Assembly (NCBI GenBank): GCA_022601255.1
Contig: JAHZIV010000088.1
Span: 1-35,085 of the forward strand
Source: Gammaproteobacteria bacterium
Lineage (GTDB): Bacteria > Pseudomonadota > Gammaproteobacteria > Coxiellales > Coxiellaceae
DNA: 35,085 bases
Direction of reading: 5' to 3'
Under the pieces are notes generated by a model. That model saw nothing but the letters and a program-made list of their open reading frames with translations. It did no database searches and was not told the DNA's origin. Shown piece after piece: positions 26,622 to 35,028 of the stretch. The number at the start of each line of letters is the position of its first letter. Position 1 is the first letter of the stretch. The translations under genes and the position numbers were made by a program.

Positions 26622-26903
26622 TCAGTCAATCCACTTATTTAATATATCGATAACACGTCTTGCCTGGTCATCACTTGAAATATTAAACTTAGATTTAAGC
26701 ATATATTGACCATTACGCTTTTGATAACGGCGAATAGCGTAACAAGGTGGCTTATAGGTTTCTGCTTTTGGGTCCCAGTTCTGGTATTTATACATAATGG
26801 TACTCCACGCACCCTTAGTTAAAATTTCTTTTGCAAGCTCTTTTACCTTCTCAAGACCATCTTCCATATAAGTGATCGTCAAACCTTCAACTGTTTCAGA
26901 CAT
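26622..26903 (-). CDS. Conserved hypothetical protein, 93 residues
   Basis: I do not recognise a named family. ATG 26903 is chosen because GAGGA stands eight bases upstream, whereas the ATG at 26924 has no such site. The protein is soluble and charged, with an acidic first third (ETVEGLTITYMEDGLEKVKE), then KGAWSTIMYKYQ, a basic middle with RRYQKRNGQY, and a helical end DDQARRVIDILNKW. No signal peptide, membrane segment or cysteine pair is present. A perfect -10 (26962-26957) about 55 bases upstream suggests it is transcribed alone, downstream of wecA on the same strand. Confidence 0.75.
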   Translation of the reverse strand: MSETVEGLTITYMEDGLEKVKELAKEILTKGAWSTIMYKYQNWDPKAETYKPPCYAIRRYQKRNGQYMLKSKFNISSDDQARRVIDILNKWID

Positions 26904-26956
26904 TAATATTTCCTCATGATTCAAGCCCTAATGACCTGTGTTTTAACAATGGGTAA

Positions 26957-26962
26957 ATTATA
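26957..26962 (-). promoter_or_regulatory. -10 element TATAAT of the 93-residue protein gene
   Basis: A perfect -10 in the sequence CGGTATAATTTACC on the minus strand. The -35 is unclear. Confidence 0.4.
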
Positions 26963-26995
26963 CCGAGCCTATCAATTTTTACCAGTATAAAAAGC

Positions 26996-28021
26996 TTAAC
27001 GTTGCCTTATGACCCTTACTGTCAGCATGTAGCCTACCAGTAATATGCAAAATAAAATAAACTGAAATGCCTCAGAAACATTCAAATGATTCAACAAAAA
27101 GCCAAGAAGTCCAAGCACGACTGAAAACAAGCACAGCAAAAATGTTGATAACTGTGTATCAATGCCAATAAAGTGCAACACATGATGTACATGATCGCGG
27201 CCGGCACTCAATGGTGATCTGCCTTCATATAAACGATGCGCCACCACATTAACCAAGTCATAAATAGGAAATGCTAACACCCATAATACAGTGACCGGCT
27301 TTAATACCTGTATTTTTGCCTGACCTAGATGAATTGCAAACCAGGCAACTAAAAATGCTATAAATGTAATGCCAGAGTCTCCCATAAAAATGCTTGCGCG
27401 TTTACGCCATGGTGTTCTTAAGTTATGGAATAAAAAAACCGTCAACAAAATTGCGACAATCATTAGCAAACGGAAATCAGCATAATGTTGCACGCATACT
27501 GCAAGATACATTAATAGTGCCACCTGACCCAAAGCCACACCGCCAGACAATCCATCCTGACCATCAATCATATTCATCGCGTTAATTAACACCACCACTG
27601 CTAAAATAGTCGTTGGATACGACCACCAACCTAAGTTAATTGGCCCCATAAAAAATAGGCTACCCAAATCGGTAATCATACTATGGCCGTAGCTTATTAA
27701 TATAACTGCTGCAATAACTTGCCCCAAAAGCCGTAATCGTGATCCCAACTCTTTAAAGTCATCGACGACACCCATCATTAATATCAGTGCACTGCCCGCA
27801 AATAATCCTCGGTAAACATCCATCGCCACATGAAGTGATAACACAGCCAAAGAAAAAGTAAAGAATATAGCCACTCCACCCACTAAAGGTGTTTCAGTTT
27901 CATGATGCTTTCGACCACCCGGACGATCCACAAAACCAATTTTATGAGCAAACGGTCGCAACAACCAAATAGCAAAAAAGCAGGCTGTCAACGCGATTAA
28001 ACTAGCCTTAATACTATTCAA
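26996..28021 (-). CDS. wecA: Undecaprenyl-phosphate GlcNAc-1-phosphate transferase (WecA-like)
   Basis: 341 residues with about ten membrane helices. The family motifs are visible: GGRKHHETETPLVGG, VVDDFKELGSRLR with the DDxxD-type acidic pair, NAMNMIDGQDGLSGG, and a late cytoplasmic HVHH in AGRDHVHHVLH typical of WecA-type enzymes. It transfers a sugar phosphate from a UDP-HexNAc to undecaprenyl phosphate and starts O-antigen or other surface glycan synthesis. The frame starts with TTG at 28021 preceded by GGGAG. It is not MraY because it is isolated from the mur cluster and carries the HVHH motif. The exact sugar cannot be told from sequence. Confidence 0.88.
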   Translation of the reverse strand: MNSIKASLIALTACFFAIWLLRPFAHKIGFVDRPGGRKHHETETPLVGGVAIFFTFSLAVLSLHVAMDVYRGLFAGSALILMMGVVDDFKELGSRLRLLGQVIAAVILISYGHSMITDLGSLFFMGPINLGWWSYPTTILAVVVLINAMNMIDGQDGLSGGVALGQVALLMYLAVCVQHYADFRLLMIVAILLTVFLFHNLRTPWRKRASIFMGDSGITFIAFLVAWFAIHLGQAKIQVLKPVTVLWVLAFPIYDLVNVVAHRLYEGRSPLSAGRDHVHHVLHFIGIDTQLSTFLLCLFSVVLGLLGFLLNHLNVSEAFQFILFCILLVGYMLTVRVIRQR

Positions 28022-28052
28022 ACCAACTCCCTATGAATCTGTATGGGCTATT

Positions 28053-28081
28053 AGCATAGTACTTTTTACTGTATTGCACAA
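28053..28081 (-). promoter_or_regulatory. Weak predicted wecA promoter
   Basis: Minus strand TTGTGC, 17-base spacer, TATGCT, ending about 30 bases before the TTG start codon. Each hexamer deviates from consensus at two or three positions. Confidence 0.35.
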
Positions 28082-28138
28082 CAATCGAAATTTTACTTAA
28101 ACTAACTTCTCATTTTATTAATTAATAAGGAGATCATT

Positions 28139-28477
28139 ATGAAAACAATCACTGTTGCTATAATTGCAGCCAGCGCACTTTTGCCTGTCACACTGTTTGC
28201 AAACATCAACCACCCACATTCCATACACCACCCACACCACTCTAAAATTAAAATGGTACATACTCAATCTGCAAAAATAAATATAAACTCAGCCACTGCA
28301 GCGCAACTGGGTGAACTTAAGGGTTTGGGGCCCAAAAAAGCGCAAGCCATTGTCGACGATCGCGAAAAAAATGGTTCTTTTAAAAGCATTAATGATTTAA
28401 CTCGTGTAAAAGGCATTGGAGATAAAATGCTAGCACGGTTAAGCAAACAAAATCCTGACCGCTTATCTATTCAATAG
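28139..28477 (+). CDS. comEA: ComEA-like helix-hairpin-helix DNA-binding protein
   Basis: 112 residues: a signal peptide (ending near LLPVTLFANI), a His-rich linker, and two helix-hairpin-helix motifs (LGELKGLGPKKAQAIVDDRE and INDLTRVKGIGDKMLARL). This is the small gram-negative ComEA, a periplasmic protein that binds incoming DNA during natural transformation. It has an ideal AAGGAG seven bases before the ATG and ends with TAG. It is divergent from wecA and followed by a hairpin at 28488. Confidence 0.9.
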   Translation: MKTITVAIIAASALLPVTLFANINHPHSIHHPHHSKIKMVHTQSAKININSATAAQLGELKGLGPKKAQAIVDDREKNGSFKSINDLTRVKGIGDKMLARLSKQNPDRLSIQ

Positions 28478-28487
28478 CCCCCACCCT

Positions 28488-28520
28488 CTAGCCATATATT
28501 CATTTTTGATGTATGGCTAG
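28488..28520. terminator. Hairpin between convergent comEA and lapB
   Basis: A perfect 9-bp stem CTAGCCATA/TATGGCTAG with a 15-base loop. It follows comEA by ten bases and lies 18 bases past the lapB stop, so it may serve both. No strong T-run follows on either strand. Confidence 0.55.
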
Positions 28521-28538
28521 TCTTCTCATCAGGATAGT

Positions 28539-29708
28539 TTATACGCCTTCTAAGCCCTGAATCGACCTAATACAATTCCATTGATGGCAGCTTGGACACA
28601 ACCAAAATAATGCTTTGCTTGAAAAGCCACACTGACCGCACTGGTATAGCGGTTTATCCGCCATTAATTTATGCATAAGATTTAAAATCATTCTCAAACA
28701 TTCACTGGAGCTATCTGATGAACCCGATAAATACAAACTTGTCAGATAACTTAAGCCGCGAAATGTTGGCTGACGCTGCACTTGTTTCGCCACGAATTCA
28801 GCTGCATTCTCATTGCCATACTTTTGCTTATAATGTTCCGCTAACGCCAATATAACAGCATAGCGTGGATAATCAACGATACATTCTTGTAAAAAATCAA
28901 TGTAGCCTTGATCGTCATCACATTTCCTGTAGCACGTTGCGAGCGGACTTACGATTTCAGTTAAATAGTCGGGATTTTGTTGCTTAACCCGTGAATAACA
29001 GCGTATTGCCTCACGATACTCACCCAACGCCATAGCGAGCTTTCCCTGTAACAAACTAGCGCGCACACATTTAGCATCAATTGACCTCGCTCGTTTTAAA
29101 TAGCCATGGGCATCACTAAAACGCTTTTGCTCAATCATTATTTCAGCAAGCTCACAATAATAATGCGCAATCGTTGGTTTCATCGATTTTTTGGTGGTAG
29201 ATTCTAATTTACGCGCTATTTCTACCGCTTTTTCCCAATCTTTTTCTTTTTCATAAATTCGCAGTAAGAAACGTAAGCTGGGTTCATTATTAGCGCCCAT
29301 ATTAACTAATTCAATGAACAGGCGTTCTGCACGATCCAATACACCTGCGTGCAAATAGTCCTGACCTAAAGCAGATAATGCTTGAGTTCTATGCACAACA
29401 CTGAGCTGCGGACGAGCAATCAAGTTCTGATGCACACGAATAGCGCGATCAACTTCTCCGCGTCGACGAAACAGACTGCCCAATGTTAAATGCGTCTCTA
29501 CGGTATCAGCATCAACCTTTAAAAGCTGAATAAAAACATCAACTGCCTTATCAGGCTGCTCATTGATTAAATAGTTCAACCCCTTAAAATAATCACGTCG
29601 TATTTTTATATTATCTTGATGACCTTTCTGACTGCGATCGCGCCTGGCGACAAACCAACCCGATACCGCCGCTACAGGTAACAATAATACTGATAGCTGG
29701 GCTAGCAA
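28539..29708 (-). CDS. lapB: LapB (YciM), TPR regulator of lipopolysaccharide synthesis
   Basis: 389 residues. An N-terminal membrane anchor (LSVLLLPVAAVSGWFVARR) is followed by about nine tetratricopeptide repeats and a C-terminal rubredoxin-like metal site CGQCG...CPSCH. This is the full LapB layout. In E. coli LapB presents LpxC to FtsH and balances LPS synthesis, and all parts needed for that are present. It starts with TTG (AAGGA upstream) inside the end of lapA, so the two are translated together. Confidence 0.95.
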   Translation of the reverse strand: MLAQLSVLLLPVAAVSGWFVARRDRSQKGHQDNIKIRRDYFKGLNYLINEQPDKAVDVFIQLLKVDADTVETHLTLGSLFRRRGEVDRAIRVHQNLIARPQLSVVHRTQALSALGQDYLHAGVLDRAERLFIELVNMGANNEPSLRFLLRIYEKEKDWEKAVEIARKLESTTKKSMKPTIAHYYCELAEIMIEQKRFSDAHGYLKRARSIDAKCVRASLLQGKLAMALGEYREAIRCYSRVKQQNPDYLTEIVSPLATCYRKCDDDQGYIDFLQECIVDYPRYAVILALAEHYKQKYGNENAAEFVAKQVQRQPTFRGLSYLTSLYLSGSSDSSSECLRMILNLMHKLMADKPLYQCGQCGFSSKALFWLCPSCHQWNCIRSIQGLEGV

Positions 29709-29998
29709 GTGTCCTTATCCTCGATCGGCATTGTTCTTAGATTGTTTAGCTCTTGCTCTGCGTGCTTCACACGCGTCTTAAGCTTGTGGCCTGATGTTTT
29801 TTGCCGGACTAAAACGGGTAACATTGTAATAATGCCAATGATACTTCCTACAACCAATAAAATTAACAACAGTAACGGGAAATACATCCTGGTACTGCCA
29901 ACATAATAATTAACCTCTACCATATGTGAATTAAGCACCACGAACGACACACACAGTGCCACAAACAAGATCCAGAATGTGTAAATTATATAGCGCAT
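29702..29998 (-). CDS. lapA: LapA-like inner-membrane protein (YciS)
   Basis: 98 residues with two membrane helices (IYTFWILFVALCVSFVVL and YFPLLLLILLVVGSIIGII) and a coiled cytoplasmic tail ending TAG. Size, topology and the overlap with lapB identify it as LapA. It acts with LapB in lipopolysaccharide assembly. In many relatives ihfB lies between rpsA and this gene, but it is absent here. Confidence 0.9.
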   Translation of the reverse strand: MRYIIYTFWILFVALCVSFVVLNSHMVEVNYYVGSTRMYFPLLLLILLVVGSIIGIITMLPVLVRQKTSGHKLKTRVKHAEQELNNLRTMPIEDKDTC

Positions 29999-30015
29999 AA
30001 AAAAATCCCTCTTAC

Positions 30016-30048
30016 AAAAAGAAAGCGGCTATCGCAATGATAACCGCT
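30016..30048 (-). terminator. Hairpin terminator downstream of rpsA
   Basis: Minus strand stem AGCGGtTATC/GATAgCCGCT (one internal mismatch, 5-base loop) followed by TTTCTTTTT. It separates rpsA from lapA and could reduce read-through from the highly expressed ribosomal gene. Confidence 0.65.
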
Positions 30049-30078
30049 CTAAATTAAAATGCATCAATGTGATAGAAA

Positions 30079-31728
30079 CTAATCATCCTTTTGTTGCATT
30101 TGCTCCTTCAATAAATCACCCAATGTTGTCTTAGCTGACGATTCAGATTCTTCCGTACTACTAGTACGTTTTTCCAATACTTTATGAGAAACCAACACCT
30201 GATGATTCTTAGTATCAAAGTTAACAACTTTGACATCAACTTCTTCACCTTCGGTTAATTCATTTCTCAGGTCTTTAATCCGATCATGACTATAATCAGC
30301 AAGACGCATGATACCATTCACTTCATCTGTTAGCTTTAGCTCAGCCTGTTTTGCATCAACAGAAATAACCTTGGCCTTAATGATGGAGTCTTTGTCGATA
30401 CCCTCAACATATTCAGCAATGGGATCAGACTCAAGTTGTTTGATTCCAAGAGAAATACGTTCACGCTCAGAATCAATTGATAAGATAATTGCGGTAACCT
30501 CGTCACCTTTCTTGTAGTTACGGACAGCGTCCTCACCGGCCTCGGTCCAAGAAATATCAGACAAGTGAACCAAGCCATCGATTCCACCATCCAATCCAAT
30601 AAACATACCAAAGTCAGTGATAGAACGAATATTACCAGTAACCTTCTCATCTTTCTCATGAGCTGATGAGAAATCAAGCCAAGGATTACTTTTACATTGC
30701 TTAATACCCAATGAAATACGTCGTCTGTCTTCATCAATCTCAAGCACAATCACATCAACTTCCTGACCTAATTGCACTACTTTATTAGGGTGAATGTTTT
30801 TATTGGTCCAATCCATTTCAGACATGTGCACCAAACCTTCAACACCATCTTCTAACTCAACAAAACAACCATAATCAGTGATGTTAGTAACACGACCCTT
30901 CATGCGAGTCTGTGCAGGATAGCGGCGCGCGATATCCAACCATGGATCCTCACCCAACTGCTTAATACCGAGTGACACACGGTTTTTCTCACGATCAAAC
31001 TTTAACAGTTTCACTTTCAGCTCATCGCCTACATTAATCAGTTCGCTAGGATGCTTAACGCGCTTCCATGCCATATCAGTGATATGCAATAGACCATCGA
31101 CACCGCCAAGATCCAAGAATGCACCGTAATCGGTAACGTTTTTCACAACGCCCATTACTTCTTGGCCTTCTTGTAATTCATCCAAACGCGCAGAACGTTC
31201 AGCGCTGTTTTCAGCTTCCATCACTGCACGACGAGAGACGACAACATTGTTACGCTTCTTATCCATCTTAATGATCTTAAATTCCAACTCCTTATTTTCA
31301 AGGTAGTTAGAATCGCGCACTGGCTTCACATCCACCAATGAACCCGGCAAGAAGGCGCGTACGGAATCTAGTTCTACCGTAAAGCCACCCTTAACACGTT
31401 CAACAATTGTACCTAAAACACTTTCTTTGTCGTTATGTAACTTCTCAAGACGTATCCAATCACGTGCACGTTTAGCATCTACATGCGAAACCACTGTTTC
31501 ACCGTGCGAGTTAGCCGCCGCTTTAACGATCACATCTGTTTTACCACCGATCTCAATTTCTTCGCCCCTGAATTCCATAGAAGGCACGACGGCCTCAGAT
31601 TTCAGGCCAACATCAAGTGTTATTCGGTCAGGGTGGATATCTATTATAGTCGCTTGGACCACGGAACCTTGTTGCATTGCAAGGCTACTGAAGCTCTCTT
31701 CGAGCATAGAAGCAAAATTTTCTGTCAT
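30079..31728 (-). CDS. rpsA: 30S ribosomal protein bS1
   Basis: 549 residues with six S1 (OB-fold) repeats, each with the [12 protein letters not shown]-type motif ([59 protein letters not shown]). ATG 31728 gives [13 protein letters not shown], the conserved start. The frame is open to 31776, but that extension is not family-like. S1 binds mRNA on the 30S subunit and helps initiation on leaders with weak Shine-Dalgarno sites. Its own site is weak (GGAA), in keeping with the S1 autoregulation known in E. coli. It is preceded by its own promoter and by cmk, the usual order. Confidence 0.97.
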   Translation of the reverse strand: MTENFASMLEESFSSLAMQQGSVVQATIIDIHPDRITLDVGLKSEAVVPSMEFRGEEIEIGGKTDVIVKAAANSHGETVVSHVDAKRARDWIRLEKLHNDKESVLGTIVERVKGGFTVELDSVRAFLPGSLVDVKPVRDSNYLENKELEFKIIKMDKKRNNVVVSRRAVMEAENSAERSARLDELQEGQEVMGVVKNVTDYGAFLDLGGVDGLLHITDMAWKRVKHPSELINVGDELKVKLLKFDREKNRVSLGIKQLGEDPWLDIARRYPAQTRMKGRVTNITDYGCFVELEDGVEGLVHMSEMDWTNKNIHPNKVVQLGQEVDVIVLEIDEDRRRISLGIKQCKSNPWLDFSSAHEKDEKVTGNIRSITDFGMFIGLDGGIDGLVHLSDISWTEAGEDAVRNYKKGDEVTAIILSIDSERERISLGIKQLESDPIAEYVEGIDKDSIIKAKVISVDAKQAELKLTDEVNGIMRLADYSHDRIKDLRNELTEGEEVDVKVVNFDTKNHQVLVSHKVLEKRTSSTEESESSAKTTLGDLLKEQMQQKDD

Positions 31729-31799
31729 TAAATTATTCCAAATTGTGCTCAGTCGATCTTGCCAACCAAGCGCCACGCCGTTGATAGCGACATGGGTTA

Positions 31800-31828
31800 A
31801 TTATCAAAACACCCAAAAAAGGGGCCAA
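31800..31828 (-). promoter_or_regulatory. Predicted rpsA promoter
   Basis: Minus strand -35 TTGGCC (31828-31823), 17-base spacer, -10 GATAAT (31805-31800), giving a leader of about 65 bases. Confidence 0.5.
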
Positions 31829-31839
31829 AATACAAAAGA

Positions 31840-32508
31840 TTACGAACACATCGGTAGATCTGCCATCACTTTTGCCAATACTTCTGCTATTGTCATATCA
31901 CTCGTATCAATCACAACAGCGTCTAGAGCAGGCTTTAGCGGGCAAATTGCTCGCTCAGCATCACGCGTATCACGCTCAAGCAAGTCCTGTTCTATGTTGC
32001 GCAGGCTAACATTTATCCCCTGTTGTTTCAACTGATTATGGCGTCTTTTTGCACGTTCTGCTGGGTTCGCATCCAAATAAAACTTATACTGCGCACCTGG
32101 AAATACCACTGTCCCCATATCACGGCCATCCGTGACCAGCCCAGGCTCTCGGCCCGCCTGATGCTGCAGCTCCAGCAGTCGCTGACGGACTGCTGGCTGC
32201 GCCGAAATCTTTGAGGCTGCCTGACTGATTTCCTCAGAACGTACATGAGCTGTTATATCTTCACCATTACACAGCACACGGCCCAGTTCATACACCTGTA
32301 TATCCATCTCGGGCAATACCTGACTCACACTATCGCCGTCATTCGGATCTATATTTGAACGTAAAATCCCCCAGGCCAGCCCACGGTACAACAAGCCGCT
32401 ATCGAGATAATGCCAACCCAGCTTTTTTGCCAATAAGATAGCAACCGTACCCTTGCCTGTGCCGGAGGGTCCGTCAATTGTAATTACTTTAACCTTATCT
32501 GTAGGCAT
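31840..32508 (-). CDS. cmk: Cytidylate kinase
   Basis: 222 residues. The P-loop is GPSGTGKG, and LDSGLLYRGLAW, DGRDMGTVVFPGA and RDTRDAERAICPLKPA are the CMP-binding and lid motifs. It phosphorylates CMP and dCMP. ATG 32508 is chosen because AGAGG lies seven bases upstream. The ATG six bases earlier (32514) stands too close to that site. Confidence 0.96.
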   Translation of the reverse strand: MPTDKVKVITIDGPSGTGKGTVAILLAKKLGWHYLDSGLLYRGLAWGILRSNIDPNDGDSVSQVLPEMDIQVYELGRVLCNGEDITAHVRSEEISQAASKISAQPAVRQRLLELQHQAGREPGLVTDGRDMGTVVFPGAQYKFYLDANPAERAKRRHNQLKQQGINVSLRNIEQDLLERDTRDAERAICPLKPALDAVVIDTSDMTIAEVLAKVMADLPMCS

Positions 32509-32527
32509 ACTCATACCTCTTTGTTCT

Positions 32528-32619
32528 AAAAAAAGGTAACGGCGAGGAGGTGGCGCGGAGGCGGGGTCCCCAACCGCACAGCGGTGGGGTGCCGAAGCAG
32601 CCGGATCCCCGCAGCCGTT
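32528..32619. repeat. GC-rich multi-dyad element between aroA and cmk
   Basis: About 85 very GC-rich bases in AT-rich surroundings. The outer arms are AACGGC (32538-32543) and GCCGTT (32614-32619), with a second pair GCGGGG-TCC/GGA-T-CCCCGC (32561-32569 with 32603-32612). At the centre is CCCCaaCCGC-aca-GCGGtGGGG (32568-32589). On the minus strand the structure is followed by ACC and seven T (32534-32528), so it may act as a large terminator for aroA. It also looks like a REP-type element. Confidence 0.6.
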
Positions 32620-32702
32620 TATCTAATGATTTAAAGTTCATTTTCTGATGACCTTATATACCAAAGGCATTACATTAACAGCTTTTACAAATTACTGCTA
32701 AC

Positions 32703-33953
32703 CTAAATAACTGTATCATAAAATTCCCAAAAATCTGGAAATGAAGTCGCAACAGTATCACAATTTTTTATTTGAATCTGCCCTGTAGCGACAGTTTGTG
32801 CAATGGCAAAAGCCATAGCGACACGATGATCCGAACGGGCATCCACAATACCACTCTGAATTGGCCCGCCTATAATGGCAATACTGGAGTCTTTCTCCAC
32901 GACACTCACGCCTAGTGCCTTCAAACCCGCCGCCATCGTAGCTATTCGATCCGACTCTTTCACACGTAATTCATGCAAATTCTCAAAAACACTGGTGCCA
33001 TTTGCACAAGCTGCTGCGATAAACAAAATGGGAAACTCATCAATACAATTGACGATATTATCAGGGTTAAGCGTTATGGCCGATAATGGTGTATAACGTA
33101 TCCGAATATCTGCTACAGGCTCATTGGATAAAAAACGCTTGTTTTGCAGTATAATATCAGCACCCATCGCTTTAAGATTTTGAATAATGCCGGTGCGCGT
33201 CGGATTGACACCAATATTTTGCAGCAAAAAATCTGCACCGGGCATAACCGCCGCCGCAACTACAAAAAATGCCGCCGATGAAATATCACCTGGCACCCTA
33301 ATATCTCGCGGGCTTTGTAAAAAGTCATTTTGATTATACTGAAACAATTTCAGCATGCGCTCGGTATGATCACGCGTGTTAAATGGATCAACAATATGAC
33401 ACTGATCTTTAGCATATAAAGATGCGAGCAACAATCCTGATTTTACCTGTGCACTCGCAACTGGCAACGTGTAATTAATCGCAGACAAACTCTGACCGCC
33501 CTTTATTTTAAGCGGTGCTGTCTTATTCGATGACATTGAGATTTTTGCACCCATGGCATTTAATGGCTCAACGATGCGCGCCATCGGTCGCCTTGATAAA
33601 GACGCATCACCTATTAACTCTGAGTCAAAAGATTGCGCTGCCAAAAGACCCGCAAGAAGACGCATACTGGTGCCTGAGTTACCACAATCAAGGGGCATTG
33701 AAGGTTCCTGCAAACCATGTAATCCCACGCCAACAACCTCGGTAATATCGCCCTCTTGCTTCATTGAAACGCCCATATTTTGCAAAATTTTTGCAGTTGC
33801 TTTGCAGTCCTGGCCGTTTAAAATATCGTGGATACGCGTTGTTCCCTCTGCTATTGCCGATAGAATCAGTGCTCGGTGAGATATCGATTTGTCGCCTGGT
33901 ATTTGCATCATAGTAGCGCCATTCTGCCATAACGGCGCCCTATTTGCATGCAT
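32703..33953 (-). CDS. aroA: 3-phosphoshikimate 1-carboxyvinyltransferase (EPSP synthase), class II type
   Basis: 416 residues. PGDKSISHRAL (19-29), LDCGNSGTSMRLLAG (88-102), ASAQVKSGLLLA, RDHTERML and ELRVKESDR are all present. PGDKSISHR and NSGTSMR place it with class II enzymes, as in Coxiella, rather than class I enzymes of enteric bacteria (SKSxSNRALLLAAL, NAGTAMR). It joins shikimate-3-phosphate and PEP, and with aroC it supplies chorismate. AGGA stands before the ATG. The order aroA-cmk-rpsA is conserved. Confidence 0.96.
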   Translation of the reverse strand: MHANRAPLWQNGATMMQIPGDKSISHRALILSAIAEGTTRIHDILNGQDCKATAKILQNMGVSMKQEGDITEVVGVGLHGLQEPSMPLDCGNSGTSMRLLAGLLAAQSFDSELIGDASLSRRPMARIVEPLNAMGAKISMSSNKTAPLKIKGGQSLSAINYTLPVASAQVKSGLLLASLYAKDQCHIVDPFNTRDHTERMLKLFQYNQNDFLQSPRDIRVPGDISSAAFFVVAAAVMPGADFLLQNIGVNPTRTGIIQNLKAMGADIILQNKRFLSNEPVADIRIRYTPLSAITLNPDNIVNCIDEFPILFIAAACANGTSVFENLHELRVKESDRIATMAAGLKALGVSVVEKDSSIAIIGGPIQSGIVDARSDHRVAMAFAIAQTVATGQIQIKNCDTVATSFPDFWEFYDTVI

Positions 33954-33998
33954 AAAAAATCCTATATATCAAAAGTATAGCCTCCGTAATATTTAGTG

Positions 33999-34027
33999 TT
34001 GCAAGATAGGTCTATTAGATATATAAT
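33999..34027 (+). promoter_or_regulatory. Strong predicted promoter of the dehydrogenase gene
   Basis: -35 TTGCAA, 17-base spacer, perfect -10 TATAAT. Transcription would start near 34034, giving a leader of about 110 bases that contains a 16-codon frame (ATG 34059, MASSQQKPKLHGAMKQ). That frame has no clear ribosome binding site. Confidence 0.6.
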
Positions 34028-34144
34028 CAGCCTACAAAACTATTAGCAAGAACTCAACATGGCATCATCACAACAAAAGCCGAAATTGCATGGCGCAATG
34101 AAGCAATAAATAAACTAAAAGAGTAATCAAGAAGTGAGGTAACA

Positions 34145-35017
34145 ATGAAAAAAATAACTTTAATTGGGCTTGGAAAAATGGGGTCTGTAATGGCGGAAAA
34201 AATACTAGACACAGGACTTCAGCTAACTGTATATAACCGTACAGTTGAAAAAACAGGGTCGTTAAAAAAACTAGGGGCCATTGCTGCTCAAAATGTAGAA
34301 TCAGCAGTTAAAGATGCGGATATCATCATTACCAGTTTAATAGATGATGAAGCTTTATTTGCAGTTACTGAACGCATGCTTCCACATTTAAAACAGGGAT
34401 CCATTCATATCAGCACATCAACCATTCTACCAAAAACTGCAGACCTACTAGAAAAGAGGCATGATAGGAATGATATATTTTATATTGCAGCGCCAATCAT
34501 AGGCATTCCCAATGCAGTAAAGGCTGGGCAAGCACTAATATTTTGTGCTGGCAATGGAAAAGCAGTTGAAACAATACTACCTTTACTCAAGATATTTTCT
34601 AATAGCGTGGAAAATCTAGGCAGCAAGGTTACTGATGCTAATGTTTTTAAAATTTGTATGAATTATACGACTATTGCCGCCCTTGAACTAATCTCTGAGT
34701 TATATGCATTTGCTGAAAAAAGTGGGCTAAATACGGAGTATATACAAGGTGCTTTACATCATATTTATGCTCATCCCGGCATTAAACACTATATCGATAA
34801 AATCCACCAACGTAACTTTGACCAGGTTAATTTTGATATGCGAGGCGGAGATAAGGACATCCGATTATTTCAACAAGCTTTTACCGGTGCAGGTGTTAAC
34901 CCTGATATTGCTAATATATTAGAAAGCAAATTTACCCAAGCATTAGCAAGCGGCATGGAAGAAAAAGATTGGAGTGCAATTAGTGAAGTTGTTAGACAAC
35001 GATCCGGGTTAAAGTAG
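34145..35017 (+). CDS. NAD(P)-dependent beta-hydroxyacid dehydrogenase family
   Basis: 290 residues. The N-terminal Rossmann motif GLGKMGSVMAEKIL (8-21) and the substrate motif region HISTSTILP are present. The catalytic-lysine helix ANVFKICMNYTT is intact, which favours a 3-hydroxyisobutyrate/beta-hydroxyacid dehydrogenase over an imine reductase, where the lysine is replaced. The GxNxxLA-like C-terminal domain is all helical. The substrate cannot be told from sequence; related enzymes act on 3-hydroxyisobutyrate, tartronate semialdehyde, succinic semialdehyde or similar compounds. GAGG stands before the ATG, a strong promoter precedes it, and the next gene follows after 11 bases, so they are probably co-transcribed. 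Confidence 0.85.
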   Translation: MKKITLIGLGKMGSVMAEKILDTGLQLTVYNRTVEKTGSLKKLGAIAAQNVESAVKDADIIITSLIDDEALFAVTERMLPHLKQGSIHISTSTILPKTADLLEKRHDRNDIFYIAAPIIGIPNAVKAGQALIFCAGNGKAVETILPLLKIFSNSVENLGSKVTDANVFKICMNYTTIAALELISELYAFAEKSGLNTEYIQGALHHIYAHPGIKHYIDKIHQRNFDQVNFDMRGGDKDIRLFQQAFTGAGVNPDIANILESKFTQALASGMEEKDWSAISEVVRQRSGLK

Positions 35018-35028
35018 AGGACTAATTT

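Noticed and set aside
31729-31776. Extended start of ribosomal protein S1
   Set aside because: The extra residues do not match the family, and the conserved MTENFA start is at 31728.
34145-35017. Imine reductase
   Set aside because: The lysine of the NVFKICMN helix, lost in imine reductases, is present.
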